Origin: Treponema sp.
GTDB taxonomy: Bacteria; Spirochaetota; Spirochaetia; Treponematales; Treponemataceae
Length of the DNA: 64,000 bases
Assembly (NCBI GenBank): GCA_017935745.1
Contig: JAGBGX010000009.1
Location: forward strand, 363,629 to 427,628
Direction: 5' to 3'
Part shown: piece after piece, positions 11,210 through 20,401 of the stretch
How the letters are laid out: every line of letters starts with the position of its first letter
Position numbering within the stretch: the first letter of the stretch is position 1
The notes under the pieces: generated by a model
What the model was told of the DNA's origin: nothing
What the model saw: the letters and a program-made list of their open reading frames with translations, nothing else
Database searches by the model: none
Translations under genes and position numbers: made by a program

Positions 11210-11518
11210 ATGGCAAATGGCAAGATTCGTGTAAGACTCCGTGCTTTTGACGTAGCTCTTATCGATCAGAGTGCAAAAGACATTGTGCAGCAGGTTCAGA
11301 AAGCTGGAGCAAAGGTTTCAGGGCCGATTCCGCTTCCTACGAGAATCAATAAAATTACTGTTCTCCGTTCGCCTTTTGTAAACAAAAAGTCGCGGGAACA
11401 GTTTGAAATGAGAACACACAAGCGGCTCATCGATATTTTTGAGCCAAGCTCGGAAGTGATGGACTCGCTTATGAAGCTTGAGCTTCCGGCCGGTGTTGAT
11501 GTGGAAATTAAGCAGTAG
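11210..11518 (+). CDS. rpsJ: 30S ribosomal protein S10 (NusE)
   Basis: S10 (102 aa) belongs to the 30S head and also acts as NusE in antitermination. The protein begins [14 protein letters not shown] and contains [30 protein letters not shown] sequence. The ATG at 11210 is chosen over an in-frame GTG/ATG-like start 12 bp upstream because TGGAGA at 11199-11204 gives normal spacing and the 102-residue length is standard. It opens the S10 gene cluster. Confidence 0.97.
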   Translation: MANGKIRVRLRAFDVALIDQSAKDIVQQVQKAGAKVSGPIPLPTRINKITVLRSPFVNKKSREQFEMRTHKRLIDIFEPSSEVMDSLMKLELPAGVDVEIKQ

Positions 11519-11593
11519 GCTGAAACAGCTGCTGTAAAATAAACGGTAACGGTCCCCTGGATCGGGGATGGCGACCAGAATGAGGAGATTCAG

Positions 11594-12214
11594 ATGAAAG
11601 GTCTGATAGCAAAAAAAGTGGGAATGACACAGGTTTTCGACGAAAGCGGAAATCTGACACCAGTGACCGTGATCCACGTTGAACCAAACACAGTCATTGC
11701 CACAAAGACGCAGGAAAAATGCGGCTACGATGCTGTTCTGCTTGGACTTGAGGATTTAAAGCCTCACAAGGTTACAAAGCCGTATGCGCATCAGTTTCCT
11801 GAAAACATTACGCCGAAGCGTCATCTTAAGGAATTCCGTGATTTTGGCGGAGAAGTGAAGGTTGGCGATCAGATTGGCGTAGAGCTGTTTGACAAAGTCC
11901 GCTTTATTGATGTGACTGCGACTTCAAAGGGCAAAGGTTTTCAGGGCGTTATGAAGAGATGGGGCTTCCATGGCGGACGCGCAACCCATGGCTCTAAATT
12001 TCACCGTGAAGCCGGCGGCACTGGATGCTGTACAACTCCAGGGCACTGTCTGAAAGGCGTAAAAATGCCTGGCCACATGGGCTTTGAGCGTGTTACAGTG
12101 CAGAATCTCAAGGTTGTGAAAGTTGACCCTGAGCTCAAGGTTTTGATGGTTCGCGGTGCGGTTCCTGGAGTAAAGAACTGCACTCTTATCGTTAAGGCTG
12201 CGGTTAAGAAATAA
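11594..12214 (+). CDS. rplC: 50S ribosomal protein L3
   Basis: L3 (206 aa) is an early-assembly 50S protein whose extension reaches the peptidyl-transferase centre. It begins MKGLIAKKVGMTQVF and holds the GKGFQGVMKRWGFHG and KMPGHMG motifs. The stretch around the glutamine methylated in E. coli L3 reads GGTGCCTTPG here, so that glutamine is absent. GAGGAG precedes the ATG at 11594. Confidence 0.97.
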   Translation: MKGLIAKKVGMTQVFDESGNLTPVTVIHVEPNTVIATKTQEKCGYDAVLLGLEDLKPHKVTKPYAHQFPENITPKRHLKEFRDFGGEVKVGDQIGVELFDKVRFIDVTATSKGKGFQGVMKRWGFHGGRATHGSKFHREAGGTGCCTTPGHCLKGVKMPGHMGFERVTVQNLKVVKVDPELKVLMVRGAVPGVKNCTLIVKAAVKK

Positions 12215-12228
12215 GGTCGAGGAATAGT

Positions 12229-12867
12229 ATGGAAAAGAAAGTCTATTCAATCGATGGCAAGGAACTCAGAACTATCAATCTTGATGATAAAATTTTCGGA
12301 CTTCCAATTAACGAAAGTGTTATCTATTATGCCATCACAAACGAATTAGCAAACAAGCGTGTTGGAACAGCATGCACAAAAACCCGCGCAGAAGTTCATG
12401 GCAGCAATGCTAAGCCTTACAAGCAGAAGGGAACTGGCAACGCCCGCCGCGGTGACAAAAAGTCTCCGATTAATGTCGGCGGCGGAACAATTTTCGGACC
12501 GAAGCCGCGCGATTACAGCTATGCGATTCCAAAGAAAGAAAAGCGTCTTGCAATGAAAACAATACTGAGTCTTCAGGCTCAGAACGACAGGCTTACTGTT
12601 GTTGAAGATTTTTCAATTGAAAGCGGAAAGACAAAGGATTTGGTGAAAATTCTTCGGAATTTTATAAAGGATGAGCGCACTGTGATTCTTCTTAAGGATG
12701 ATGACCCAAAAATCAAGCAGGCAGGAAGAAATCTTCCGAACGTTCATTTCCTTTCATACAACCGTCTCCGCGCTCATGATCTTTTCTACGGAAGAAAGAT
12801 TATCATGCTTGAAACGGCTGCAAAAAATCTTTCCGAATTCTATGCTGAAAAAAAGGAGGCTAAATAA
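12229..12867 (+). CDS. rplD: 50S ribosomal protein L4
   Basis: L4 (212 aa) lines the exit tunnel. The basic loop with GTGNARRGDKKSP and GGGTIFGPKPRDY near residues 70-95 is the tunnel extension where macrolide-resistance changes occur; nothing unusual is seen in it. In some bacteria L4 also controls its own operon, but no such leader can be recognised here. The stop overlaps the rplW start by 1 bp. Confidence 0.97.
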   Translation: MEKKVYSIDGKELRTINLDDKIFGLPINESVIYYAITNELANKRVGTACTKTRAEVHGSNAKPYKQKGTGNARRGDKKSPINVGGGTIFGPKPRDYSYAIPKKEKRLAMKTILSLQAQNDRLTVVEDFSIESGKTKDLVKILRNFIKDERTVILLKDDDPKIKQAGRNLPNVHFLSYNRLRAHDLFYGRKIIMLETAAKNLSEFYAEKKEAK

Positions 12868-13160
12868 TGACATTCGAATCATTTGAAGATGTTCTTATTA
12901 AACCTGTCCTTTCTGAAAAGGCAACGGCTCTCCGTGAGCAGAACAAGTATACATTTATTGTTGCGTCGTCTGCTACAAAATTTCAGATAAAGGAAGCTGT
13001 ACGCAAGCTTTTTAATGTGAAGGTTGCGGACTGTACGACAATGAATGTGCAGGGAAAAATGAAGAGGCTTCGCGGCAGACCGGGAAGAACAGCCAGTTAC
13101 AAGAAAGCAATTGTAAAGCTTGAACCTGGCGAATCAATCAAGGTGTTTGAAGGCGCTTAA
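12867..13160 (+). CDS. rplW: 50S ribosomal protein L23
   Basis: L23 (97 aa) sits at the tunnel exit and is a docking site for trigger factor and SRP. The sequence has [12 protein letters not shown] at the start and [16 protein letters not shown] near the end, as expected. The ATG shares one base with the rplD stop, and AAGGAGG in the end of rplD is the ribosome-binding site. Confidence 0.97.
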   Translation: MTFESFEDVLIKPVLSEKATALREQNKYTFIVASSATKFQIKEAVRKLFNVKVADCTTMNVQGKMKRLRGRPGRTASYKKAIVKLEPGESIKVFEGA

Positions 13161-13189
13161 GCTTTCAATCAGTATGTAAGGGGAATTAT

Positions 13190-14014
13190 ATGGCTCTTAA
13201 AATATATAAGCCTTATTCAAAAGGTACACGCGGCCGGGTTGATCTGGTGCGTGAAGAATTGACAGCCGACAAACCCGAAAAAAGCCTGACCCACGGACGC
13301 AAGTCAAAGGCGGGACGTGGAGCAGGAGGACGTATTTCAGTGCGTCATCAGGGTGGCGGCCACAAAAGAAAGTATCGTGAAATCGACTTTAAGCGTGACA
13401 AGCATGGTATTCCAGGCACGGTGAAGACAATTGAGTACGATCCGTTCCGCAGTGCGAATATTGCTCTGATTGCGTATGCTGACGGTGAAAAGCGTTATAT
13501 TATTGCTCCCAAAGGGCTGACAGTTGGACAGAAGATTATGTCTGGTGAGAATGCAGCTCCTACAGTGGCGAATGCGCTTCCACTCGATGTGATTCCTGTC
13601 GGTTTTACAGTGCATAATATCGAGCTGACACTCGGACGCGGAGGGCAGCTTGTACGTTCTGCTGGAACAGGAGCCTTGGTTGCTGCAAAAGAAGGCAACT
13701 ATGTGACAATCAAGCTGCCTTCTGGCGAGCTTCGCCGTATCCACAGAAAGTGCTATGCGACAATCGGTGTCGTTGGAAACGAAGACCGCATGAATACAAA
13801 GCTTGGAAAAGCAGGCCGCAACAGATGGCGCGGAATCCGTCCGACTGTCCGCGGTATGGCTATGAACCCTGTTGATCATCCGCTTGGTGGTGGTGAAGGA
13901 GCAGGAAAAGGCCATCAGCCTGTAACTCCATGGGGACAGCCGTGCCGTGGTTACAAGACCCGCAACAAAAGAAAGCCGTCCAGTCGTTTTATTATCAGCC
14001 GCCGCAAAAAGTAG
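13190..14014 (+). CDS. rplB: 50S ribosomal protein L2
   Basis: L2 (274 aa) is needed for subunit association and peptidyl transfer. It begins [18 protein letters not shown] and carries the C-terminal MNPVDHP-GGGEG segment near the active centre. The second histidine of the usual DHPHGG is leucine here (DHPLGGGEG). The basic tail ends [16 protein letters not shown] precedes the ATG. Confidence 0.97.
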   Translation: MALKIYKPYSKGTRGRVDLVREELTADKPEKSLTHGRKSKAGRGAGGRISVRHQGGGHKRKYREIDFKRDKHGIPGTVKTIEYDPFRSANIALIAYADGEKRYIIAPKGLTVGQKIMSGENAAPTVANALPLDVIPVGFTVHNIELTLGRGGQLVRSAGTGALVAAKEGNYVTIKLPSGELRRIHRKCYATIGVVGNEDRMNTKLGKAGRNRWRGIRPTVRGMAMNPVDHPLGGGEGAGKGHQPVTPWGQPCRGYKTRNKRKPSSRFIISRRKK

Positions 14015-14028
14015 GGTAGGAGCCAGTC

Positions 14029-14316
14029 GTGTCAAGATCAGTTAAAAAGGGGCCTTTTGTAGACAGATCGCTTTACAAGAAGGTTTCAGAAATGAACAAG
14101 TCATCAGCAGCTGACAAGAAGATAATAAAAACGTATTCCCGCTGCTCAACAATCATCCCTGAAATGGTTGGAAACACTATTTCAGTGCATAACGGTAAGT
14201 CATGGATTCCTGTGTATATTACAGAAAACTTGGTGGGTCACAAGCTCGGCGAGTTTGCTGCAACACGCACATTCAAGGGGCATGGCGGTTCAGACAAATC
14301 AGCTGGTAAAAAATAG
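14029..14316 (+). CDS. rpsS: 30S ribosomal protein S19
   Basis: S19 (95 aa) pairs with S13 in the 30S head near the A-site tRNA. It begins with a GTG start (14029) as [12 protein letters not shown], with TAGGAG 7 nt upstream, and includes [18 protein letters not shown]. Length and motifs are standard. It follows rplB by 14 bp. Confidence 0.97.
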   Translation: MSRSVKKGPFVDRSLYKKVSEMNKSSAADKKIIKTYSRCSTIIPEMVGNTISVHNGKSWIPVYITENLVGHKLGEFAATRTFKGHGGSDKSAGKK

Positions 14317-14327
14317 GAGTGGATATT

Positions 14328-14684
14328 ATGGCTGAAAAGAAAGGTTATGTAGCCACAACTAAGTTTCTCATTGCATCTCCTACGAAGGTTCGTCCGGTGG
14401 CAAATGTCATAAAGACAAAATCTTGTTCTGAGGCTATGGCTATTCTTGAAGTGATGCCGCAGAAAGGAGCACGGCTTATCAGCGGAACATTGAAGTCTGC
14501 CGTTGCCAATGCTCTTAACAGGAATAAGCAGCTTGACGAAGATATGCTTTACATTAAGGAAATTCGCATTGACGAAGGTCCGAGACTGAAGAGAGTATGG
14601 TTCCGCGGCCGTGGCCGTGCTGATCAGCTCTTGAAGCGTATGTGTCATATCACTGTTATAGTTGACGAAAAGGCGGGAAAATAA
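14328..14684 (+). CDS. rplV: 50S ribosomal protein L22
   Basis: L22 (118 aa) has a long beta-hairpin that reaches into the exit tunnel; [20 protein letters not shown] is part of it. The ATG at 14328 is preferred over a GTG 9 bp upstream because AGGAG at 14315-14319 then has 8-nt spacing. The protein begins [18 protein letters not shown]. rpsC starts 1 bp after its stop. Confidence 0.96.
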   Translation: MAEKKGYVATTKFLIASPTKVRPVANVIKTKSCSEAMAILEVMPQKGARLISGTLKSAVANALNRNKQLDEDMLYIKEIRIDEGPRLKRVWFRGRGRADQLLKRMCHITVIVDEKAGK

Positions 14685-14685
14685 A

Positions 14686-15438
14686 GTGGGTCAGAAAGTT
14701 AATCCTATCGGTTTACGCCTTGGTGTAAACAAAACATGGCAGTCTCGTTGGTATGCAGATTCTCGTGAATATGCAGATCTTTTTCTGGAAGATATGAAAA
14801 TCCGCAAGCTGGTTGGAAGTCTTCCTGAATGCAAAAATGCAGACATCGCCGAAATTGAAATTGTCCGTCATCCGCAGCGTGTCACTATTGTTATTCATAC
14901 TGCGCGCCCGGGTGTGATTATTGGTGTGAAAGGCGCCACTATTGAAAAAATAAGCGCTGATATTCAGAAGCAGCTGACAAAAAAGGTTCAGATTAAAATC
15001 AGGGAAATTAAGCGCCCTGAAATCAATGCTTCTCTTATCGCACAGAATGTCGGACGTCAGCTTGCCGGCCGCGGTTCTTTCCGCAAGGCTTTGAAGCAGT
15101 CCGCTTCAAATGCTATGAAGGGCGGAGCGCAGGGTGTGAAAATCCGTATTTCCGGGCGTCTTGGCGGTGCAGATATGGCCCGTTCAGAAGAGCTGAAGGA
15201 AGGACGCGTTCCTCTGCATACGCTCCGTGCTGACATTGATTACGGTACATATGAAGCGCTCACCACGTATGGCAAGATCGGCATCAAGGTCTGGGTTTAT
15301 AATGGAATGAACTACGGACATGAGCAGAATGAAGATGCCGGTGACATCGTCAGGAAACCGCGCCGCGACCGTTCAAACGGTGACCGCAAGCCTGCGCGTG
15401 CTTCAAAACCAGAGGGAGGAAAAGTAGAAAATGCTTAG
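14686..15438 (+). CDS. rpsC: 30S ribosomal protein S3
   Basis: S3 (250 aa) forms part of the mRNA entry channel and helicase. A GTG at 14686 gives [18 protein letters not shown], the conserved N-terminus, so it is preferred to the TTG 24 bp upstream. The KH domain GxxG loop appears as GVKG near residue 85. The C-terminus has a Lys/Arg-rich extension. The last 8 bp overlap rplP. Confidence 0.96.
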   Translation: MGQKVNPIGLRLGVNKTWQSRWYADSREYADLFLEDMKIRKLVGSLPECKNADIAEIEIVRHPQRVTIVIHTARPGVIIGVKGATIEKISADIQKQLTKKVQIKIREIKRPEINASLIAQNVGRQLAGRGSFRKALKQSASNAMKGGAQGVKIRISGRLGGADMARSEELKEGRVPLHTLRADIDYGTYEALTTYGKIGIKVWVYNGMNYGHEQNEDAGDIVRKPRRDRSNGDRKPARASKPEGGKVENA

Positions 15439-15847
15439 TCCTAAAAGAGTTGCACACCGCAAAGTGCAGCGCGGCCGTCCGAAAGGAAATGCTACACGCG
15501 ACAATCATGTTGATTTCGGTGATATAGCTCTTGTTGCGCTTGAGCCTGTCTGGCTGAGTGCAAAGCATATTGAGGCTGCGCGTGTTGCTATTAACCGCTG
15601 TATCAACCGTCAGGGAAATCTGTGGACACGTGTTTTTCCAGACAAGCCTGTTTCCAAGAAGCCTGCCGACACCCGTATGGGAAAAGGCAAGGGCGCTCCT
15701 GAATTCTGGGCTGCGGTTATCAAGCCGGGCATGGTTTTATTTGAAGTTGGCGGAGTAGACAAGAATCTTGCTGAAAAGGCAATGCATCTTGCTGCAAGCA
15801 AGCTTCCGATAAAGACAAAAGTGGCATTCCGCCCTACAGTAGAGTAA
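15431..15847 (+). CDS. rplP: 50S ribosomal protein L16
   Basis: L16 (138 aa) helps position tRNA in the A and P sites. It begins [15 protein letters not shown], and the later [18 protein letters not shown] segment is diagnostic. The ATG overlaps the end of rpsC and GAGGGAGG lies just before, so the two are translationally coupled. Confidence 0.97.
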   Translation: MLSPKRVAHRKVQRGRPKGNATRDNHVDFGDIALVALEPVWLSAKHIEAARVAINRCINRQGNLWTRVFPDKPVSKKPADTRMGKGKGAPEFWAAVIKPGMVLFEVGGVDKNLAEKAMHLAASKLPIKTKVAFRPTVE

Positions 15848-15857
15848 GGAGTAAGAA

Positions 15858-16100
15858 ATGGCTAGTTCAAAGAAAAAGAATGACAGAGATCTTTCTTATG
15901 ACGAACTCGTTGCTAAGCGCAATGAACTTAAAAAACAGTATATGGACTTTCGCTTTCAGAGCGTTATAGGACATGTAGAAAACCCAATGCAGAAGCGGAC
16001 AATGCGCCATGAAATTGCGCGCTTGAATACGCTTATTCATCAGCACGATCTGGAAAAATTCAGAAAAGCTGCTGCTGAAGCTATTGCTGCAAAAAACTAG
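15858..16100 (+). CDS. rpmC: 50S ribosomal protein L29
   Basis: L29 (80 aa) is a two-helix protein beside L23 at the tunnel exit. LSYDELVAKRNELKKQYMDFRF is the first helix and the MRHEIARLNTL segment the second. The protein is slightly longer than the E. coli form through a lysine-rich start and an alanine-rich tail. AAGGAG precedes the ATG. Confidence 0.95.
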   Translation: MASSKKKNDRDLSYDELVAKRNELKKQYMDFRFQSVIGHVENPMQKRTMRHEIARLNTLIHQHDLEKFRKAAAEAIAAKN

Positions 16101-16110
16101 GAGCTGACCC

Positions 16111-16386
16111 GTGGAAGAACAGAGTGTACAGAAGAAGAAAGGTGCAAAACGTTCATTCGTAGGTATCGTCACTAGCGACAAGATGGATAAGACTATCGTT
16201 GTTTCTATTGATACAAAGAAAATGGACCGCCTTTACAAGAAGTACGTTACGCGGACCAAGAAGTGCAAGGCTCATGATGAGCAGAATGAAGCTCACATAG
16301 GTGACACTGTGCGCATCGTGGAATGCAGTCCGATCAGCAAGGACAAGTGCTGGCGTCTTGAGACAATCATCGAGAAAGCCAAATAA
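16111..16386 (+). CDS. rpsQ: 30S ribosomal protein S17
   Basis: S17 (91 aa) is a primary 16S-binding OB-fold protein. A GTG start at 16111 follows [32 protein letters not shown] and [20 protein letters not shown] match the family in order. A short basic N-terminal extension (residues 1-14) is the only departure. Confidence 0.96.
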   Translation: MEEQSVQKKKGAKRSFVGIVTSDKMDKTIVVSIDTKKMDRLYKKYVTRTKKCKAHDEQNEAHIGDTVRIVECSPISKDKCWRLETIIEKAK

Positions 16387-16401
16387 GGCAGGAGTAAGAA
16401 T

Positions 16402-16770
16402 ATGCTTCAGATGCAATCTAAACTGGTTGTTGCCGATAACTCCGGAGCTAAATTGGTTCAGTGCATTAAGGTTTTAGGTGGCACACACCGCCGGTATGCA
16501 AGTATTGGTGACATTATCGTGGTAGCTGTCAAGGAAGCGATTCCTACATCTACAATAAAGGAAGGTTCAGTACAGAAGGCTGTTGTTGTTCGTGTTGCGA
16601 AAGAATACCGCCGCCCGGACGGAACATATATCCGCTTTGATGACAATGCATGCGTTCTTGTTGATGCGGATAAGAATCCCAGGGGAAAACGTATTTTTGG
16701 ACCTGTGGCCCGCGAGCTTCGTGATATGGATTTTATGAAAATTGTATCGCTTGCTCCTGAGGTTCTGTAA
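16402..16770 (+). CDS. rplN: 50S ribosomal protein L14
   Basis: L14 (122 aa) forms part of bridge B8 to the 30S subunit. It begins [17 protein letters not shown] and includes [13 protein letters not shown] near the end, both highly conserved. GGCAGGAG precedes the ATG. It opens the spc part of the cluster with rplX and rplE following closely. Confidence 0.97.
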   Translation: MLQMQSKLVVADNSGAKLVQCIKVLGGTHRRYASIGDIIVVAVKEAIPTSTIKEGSVQKAVVVRVAKEYRRPDGTYIRFDDNACVLVDADKNPRGKRIFGPVARELRDMDFMKIVSLAPEVL

Positions 16771-16785
16771 AGAAGAGGCTTTGAT

Positions 16786-17109
16786 ATGCAGCATAAGTAC
16801 AAAGTTCATAGAAATGATAATGTTGAAATTATTGCTGGAAAAGACAAGGGCAAGCGCGGAACAATTGTCCGTGTATTTGAAAAGAATAACAAGGGACGTG
16901 TTATCGTAAGCGGATGCAATCTTGTCAAAAAGGCAATAAAGCGGAAGTCCCAGCAGGATGCAGGCGGAATCGCTGAAATTGAAGCGCCTCTGGACATATC
17001 GAATGTAGCGCTCGTATGTAAAAAATGCGGACGCCCTGTTAGAGCAGGATATAAACTTGACGGCGATAAGAAAACTCGCGTCTGCCGCAAGTGTGGAGAA
17101 GCACTGTAA
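16786..17109 (+). CDS. rplX: 50S ribosomal protein L24
   Basis: L24 (107 aa) starts 50S assembly. The KOW motif ([18 protein letters not shown]) lies near residues 9-26. The C-terminus carries two CxxC pairs (CKKCG and CRKCG), forming a zinc-ribbon-like end found in some bacterial L24 proteins but absent from E. coli. The stop shares one base with the rplE start. Confidence 0.96.
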   Translation: MQHKYKVHRNDNVEIIAGKDKGKRGTIVRVFEKNNKGRVIVSGCNLVKKAIKRKSQQDAGGIAEIEAPLDISNVALVCKKCGRPVRAGYKLDGDKKTRVCRKCGEAL

Positions 17110-17660
17110 TGGAAAATTACGTACCACGGCTTAAGAAAGTCTATAAGGAAAAAATCGCTCCTGAGCTTTTTAAAGAGCTTGGATATACATCCGTAATGCA
17201 GATTCCGGCAATTAAGAAAGTCGTTGTAAGCATGGGTGTCGGCGAAGCTCTCACGAATAAGAAACTTCTTGACGCTGCAGTTACAGATCTCACTCAGATT
17301 ACCGGCCAGAAAGCTGTTAAAACAAGAGCAAAGAAAAGTATTGCAAATTTCAAGCTTCGTGAAGGCAATGAAGTGGGGGCAATGGTAACGCTCCGTGGAA
17401 CCATCATGTATGAATTCCTCGACCGCCTTATCAATGTTGCTCTTCCGCGTGTCAAGGATTTCCGCGGTATCAAGGCGACTGGCTTTGATGGACACGGAAA
17501 TTTCTCTCTTGGTATTACAGAACAGATTATCTTCCCGGAAATCGACTTTGATAAGATTGTCAAGATTTCTGGTATGAACATCAGTATTGTAACAAGTGCG
17601 CGCACTGACAGCGAAGCCCGCGCCCTTCTTACAAAGTTCGGCATGCCTTTTAGAAAATAA
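17109..17660 (+). CDS. rplE: 50S ribosomal protein L5
   Basis: L5 (183 aa) binds 5S rRNA and contacts P-site tRNA. It begins [18 protein letters not shown] and carries [14 protein letters not shown] and KDFRGI segments of the family. The ATG at 17109 overlaps the rplX stop by 1 bp and TGGAGA lies 9-14 nt before, so this start is preferred to an in-frame codon at 17091. Confidence 0.97.
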   Translation: MENYVPRLKKVYKEKIAPELFKELGYTSVMQIPAIKKVVVSMGVGEALTNKKLLDAAVTDLTQITGQKAVKTRAKKSIANFKLREGNEVGAMVTLRGTIMYEFLDRLINVALPRVKDFRGIKATGFDGHGNFSLGITEQIIFPEIDFDKIVKISGMNISIVTSARTDSEARALLTKFGMPFRK

Positions 17661-17670
17661 GGAATAGTTC

Positions 17671-17856
17671 ATGGCTAAGAAATCAATGATTATCAAGGCA
17701 AACCGCACTCCAAAGTACAGCACCCGTAAATACAACAGGTGCCAGATTTGCGGTCGTCCCCATGGATATTTGCGCAAGTTCAAGATTTGTCGTATCTGCT
17801 TCCGCAAATTTGCAAGTGAAGGCCTTTTACCAGGCATCACAAAGTCATCTTGGTAG
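17671..17856 (+). CDS. rpsN: 30S ribosomal protein S14, zinc-binding type
   Basis: This 61-aa protein is the short C+ type of S14 found in the 30S head. The two pairs CQICG and CRICF form the zinc site, with [13 protein letters not shown] between them. The zinc-independent long paralogue is not in the window. AAGGAA precedes the ATG at 17671. Confidence 0.97.
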   Translation: MAKKSMIIKANRTPKYSTRKYNRCQICGRPHGYLRKFKICRICFRKFASEGLLPGITKSSW

Positions 17857-17874
17857 TGACAGGAGAAAAAGAGA

Positions 17875-18276
17875 ATGGCAGTTTCAGACCCAATAGCAGA
17901 TATGCTTGCAAAAGTCCAGAATGCGGCAAGAGTCGGTCATGAAAAGGTAGATGTTCCTGCTTCTAAGATGAAACTGGAAATTGTAAAAATCCTCAAGACG
18001 GAAGGATTTATAAAGAACTTTAAAAAGGTTCAGGATGACCGGGGTCACAGCGTTATCCGCATTTTCCTGAAATATGATGACTTCAACAAGTCGGTTATCC
18101 ACGGCATGAAGAAAATTTCTACACCTGGCCGCCGTGTGTATTCTGGGTACAAGGATTTGCCGCGTGTCTATAACGGTTACGGCACTCTGATTGTTTCAAC
18201 TTCAAGCGGTGTTACAACTGGCAAGAAAGCCACTGAAAAGATGGTTGGCGGCGAGTTGATCTGCAATGTATGGTAA
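17875..18276 (+). CDS. rpsH: 30S ribosomal protein S8
   Basis: S8 (133 aa) binds the central domain of 16S rRNA and in E. coli represses the spc operon by binding its mRNA. It begins [17 protein letters not shown] and ends [19 protein letters not shown], where the usual SxxGxMTxxEARxxxxGGE signature is seen in altered form ([18 protein letters not shown]). GGAG precedes the ATG. Confidence 0.97.
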   Translation: MAVSDPIADMLAKVQNAARVGHEKVDVPASKMKLEIVKILKTEGFIKNFKKVQDDRGHSVIRIFLKYDDFNKSVIHGMKKISTPGRRVYSGYKDLPRVYNGYGTLIVSTSSGVTTGKKATEKMVGGELICNVW

Positions 18277-18288
18277 TAGGAGGAAGAG

Positions 18289-18831
18289 ATGGCGTCTAAA
18301 ATCGGAAAACTTCCTGTGGCTATTCCTGCAGGTGTGACTGTGACAGTTGTTCCCAATCTGGTTACGGTGAAAGGTCCCAAGGGAGAGCTTAAGCAGGATT
18401 TCAACAGCCTGGTGAATGTTGAAATGAAAGGCACCGAAGTCATTGTTACTCCAGTTAACGAGACAAAGGCAGCAAGCGCGGCTCACGGCTTGTACCGCAA
18501 TCTTATTTACAATATGGTTGTCGGTGTTACGCAGGGCTATTCCAAGACTCTGATTATAACTGGTGTTGGTTACCGTGCTGAAGTTCAGGGAAAGAACATC
18601 ATAATGAACCTTGGCTATTCGTCTGAATTTGTTGTTGTTATCCCGGAAGGTCTTTCTGTAACAGCAGACAAGGACGGAAAGCTTACAGTCACTGGAATTG
18701 ACAAGCAGAAAGTTGGAGAATTCAGTGCCCAGATCCGCAAGCTGCGCAAGCCTGAGCCGTACAAAGGAAAGGGCATCCGCTATGAAACAGAAGTTATCAG
18801 ACGTAAAGTCGGTAAAACTGGTGTAAAATAA
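18289..18831 (+). CDS. rplF: 50S ribosomal protein L6
   Basis: L6 (180 aa) lies near the GTPase centre. It begins with S/K-rich residues then IGKLPVAIPAGV, and ends with KPEPYKGKGIRYETEVIRRK, the conserved C-terminal signature. Two related beta-sheet halves are expected. AGGAGG precedes the ATG at 18289. Confidence 0.97.
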   Translation: MASKIGKLPVAIPAGVTVTVVPNLVTVKGPKGELKQDFNSLVNVEMKGTEVIVTPVNETKAASAAHGLYRNLIYNMVVGVTQGYSKTLIITGVGYRAEVQGKNIIMNLGYSSEFVVVIPEGLSVTADKDGKLTVTGIDKQKVGEFSAQIRKLRKPEPYKGKGIRYETEVIRRKVGKTGVK

Positions 18832-18842
18832 GGTGAAATAGT

Positions 18843-19205
18843 ATGTTCAAGAAGCTTAGTGATAAAAACAGAAAACGCCTGCATAGAAAGATTCATATCC
18901 GTAAGTCAGTGTATGGAACTGCTGAGCGTCCACGTTTGACCGTTTTCAAAAGCGGACGCAACCTCTATGCGCAGGTGATTAATGATGATGAAGGCAGAAC
19001 TCTTGCTGCCATTTCAACTCTTGAAAAGGATTTTGCTGCGCTGAGAGCTAATGTTGAAAGTGCGGTAAAGCTTGGAGAAGCTTTGGGTGCGCGTCTTAAA
19101 GAAAAAAACATCGACAAAGTTGTGTTTGACCGTAACGGGTATCTTTATCACGGTGTTGTAAAAGCCCTTGCTGATGCTACTCGCAGTGCCGGAATTGTAT
19201 TCTAG
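18843..19205 (+). CDS. rplR: 50S ribosomal protein L18
   Basis: L18 (120 aa) binds 5S rRNA together with L5. [21 protein letters not shown] and [19 protein letters not shown] are standard family segments. AAGGTG lies just before the ATG at 18843. rpsE follows 8 bp after the stop. Confidence 0.97.
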   Translation: MFKKLSDKNRKRLHRKIHIRKSVYGTAERPRLTVFKSGRNLYAQVINDDEGRTLAAISTLEKDFAALRANVESAVKLGEALGARLKEKNIDKVVFDRNGYLYHGVVKALADATRSAGIVF

Positions 19206-19213
19206 GAGAGTCC

Positions 19214-19726
19214 ATGGAACACCAGAAAAATTTTGATAAGAAGCCTGCTGATGAATTTGTGGAAAAGCTTGTAAAGCTGAACCGTACTGCAAAGACAGTA
19301 AAAGGCGGCCGCAGAATGTCATTTTCTGCCCTCACTGTAGTGGGAGACAGGAAAGGACGTATCGGATTCGGATTCGGCAAGGCAAATGATGTCACCGAAG
19401 CTATCAGGAAGAGCCTTGACAAGGCAAAGTCCAGCCTTGTTATGCTTCCAATGAAAAACGGAACAATTCCGCATGAAATGATTGGAAAGTATAAAAGCTC
19501 AGCAGTGCTGCTCAAGCCTGCCTGCCCTGGTACAGGAATTATTGCCGGCGGCCCGGTTCGCGCTGTTATGGATGCTGCTGGAATCACTGATGTTATTTCA
19601 AAGTCTCAGGGTTCCCGTACATCGGTAAATGTTGTCCGTGCGACTTTTGACGCAGTTGAAAACCTGATGGATGCACATTCTATTGCGGAGAGCCGCGGCA
19701 AGACTCTCAAGGATATGTGGGGCTGA
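19214..19726 (+). CDS. rpsE: 30S ribosomal protein S5
   Basis: S5 (170 aa) is part of the mRNA entry site and of decoding fidelity. The dsRNA-binding-like N-terminal half contains [17 protein letters not shown] and [10 protein letters not shown]; the C-terminal half contains [21 protein letters not shown] precedes the ATG. rpmD begins 2 bp after the stop. Confidence 0.97.
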   Translation: MEHQKNFDKKPADEFVEKLVKLNRTAKTVKGGRRMSFSALTVVGDRKGRIGFGFGKANDVTEAIRKSLDKAKSSLVMLPMKNGTIPHEMIGKYKSSAVLLKPACPGTGIIAGGPVRAVMDAAGITDVISKSQGSRTSVNVVRATFDAVENLMDAHSIAESRGKTLKDMWG

Positions 19727-19728
19727 TT

Positions 19729-19911
19729 ATGGCAAAAGTACGTATTACACTTGTAAGAAGCGTTATCGGACAGAAACCTGCAAAAAGGGCAACAGTCCGC
19801 AGTCTGGGTCTTAAAAAAATTAGCTCAAGCGTTGAGCATGAGGCAAATGATGCCATAAGAGGCATGATTGCTTCAGTTTCACATCTTGTGAAAGTAGAGG
19901 AGATTAACTGA
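19729..19911 (+). CDS. rpmD: 50S ribosomal protein L30
   Basis: L30 (60 aa) is a small 50S protein. It begins [14 protein letters not shown], with [12 protein letters not shown] in the middle. The ATG at 19729 is used because it gives the normal 60-residue length; an in-frame codon at 19717 adds four residues inside rpsE. The TGA overlaps the rplO ATG by 1 bp. Confidence 0.96.
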   Translation: MAKVRITLVRSVIGQKPAKRATVRSLGLKKISSSVEHEANDAIRGMIASVSHLVKVEEIN

Positions 19912-20384
19912 TGTCGGACTTTACTTTAAAAGCGCCAGTTGGTGCCAATAAAAAGCCAAAGCGTGTCGGCCGCGGCTCTTCTTCCGGGCTTGGAACAACA
20001 GCCGGAAGGGGAAACAAAGGACAGCAGTCCCGCTCGGGAAAAAGGGTGCCGTATGTCGGATTTGAAGGCGGCCAGATGCCTTTGTACCGCCGTATTGCCC
20101 GCCGCGGTTTTTCAAACGCTCCTTTTAAGAAGGAATATGCGATTTTGAATGTGGCCGATCTTGAGAAGAAATTCGCAGACGGAGAAACGGTAAACCGTGA
20201 ATCCTTGAAGGCTAGAAGGCTGGTTGGAAAGGTCAAGGACGGAATTAAAATTCTTGGGAATGGAGACATTTCAAAGAAGCTTGTCATAGAAGTTGAAAAA
20301 ATTTCTGCTGCTGCCAAGGAAAAAGTTGAAAAGGCCGGCGGTTCAGTACAGCTGATTCCTGAAAAGTCCGTCAAATCAAAATAA
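19911..20384 (+). CDS. rplO: 50S ribosomal protein L15
   Basis: L15 (157 aa) is a late-assembly 50S protein. The Gly/Arg-rich N-terminal part (KRVGRGSSSGLGTTAGRGNKG then FEGGQMPLYRRIARRGF) is typical, read here in two separate blocks. The start shares one base with the rpmD stop, and GAGGAG lies upstream. secY follows 17 bp later, the usual spc order. Confidence 0.97.
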   Translation: MSDFTLKAPVGANKKPKRVGRGSSSGLGTTAGRGNKGQQSRSGKRVPYVGFEGGQMPLYRRIARRGFSNAPFKKEYAILNVADLEKKFADGETVNRESLKARRLVGKVKDGIKILGNGDISKKLVIEVEKISAAAKEKVEKAGGSVQLIPEKSVKSK

Positions 20385-20401
20385 AACGTTGGAGTGATTA
20401 A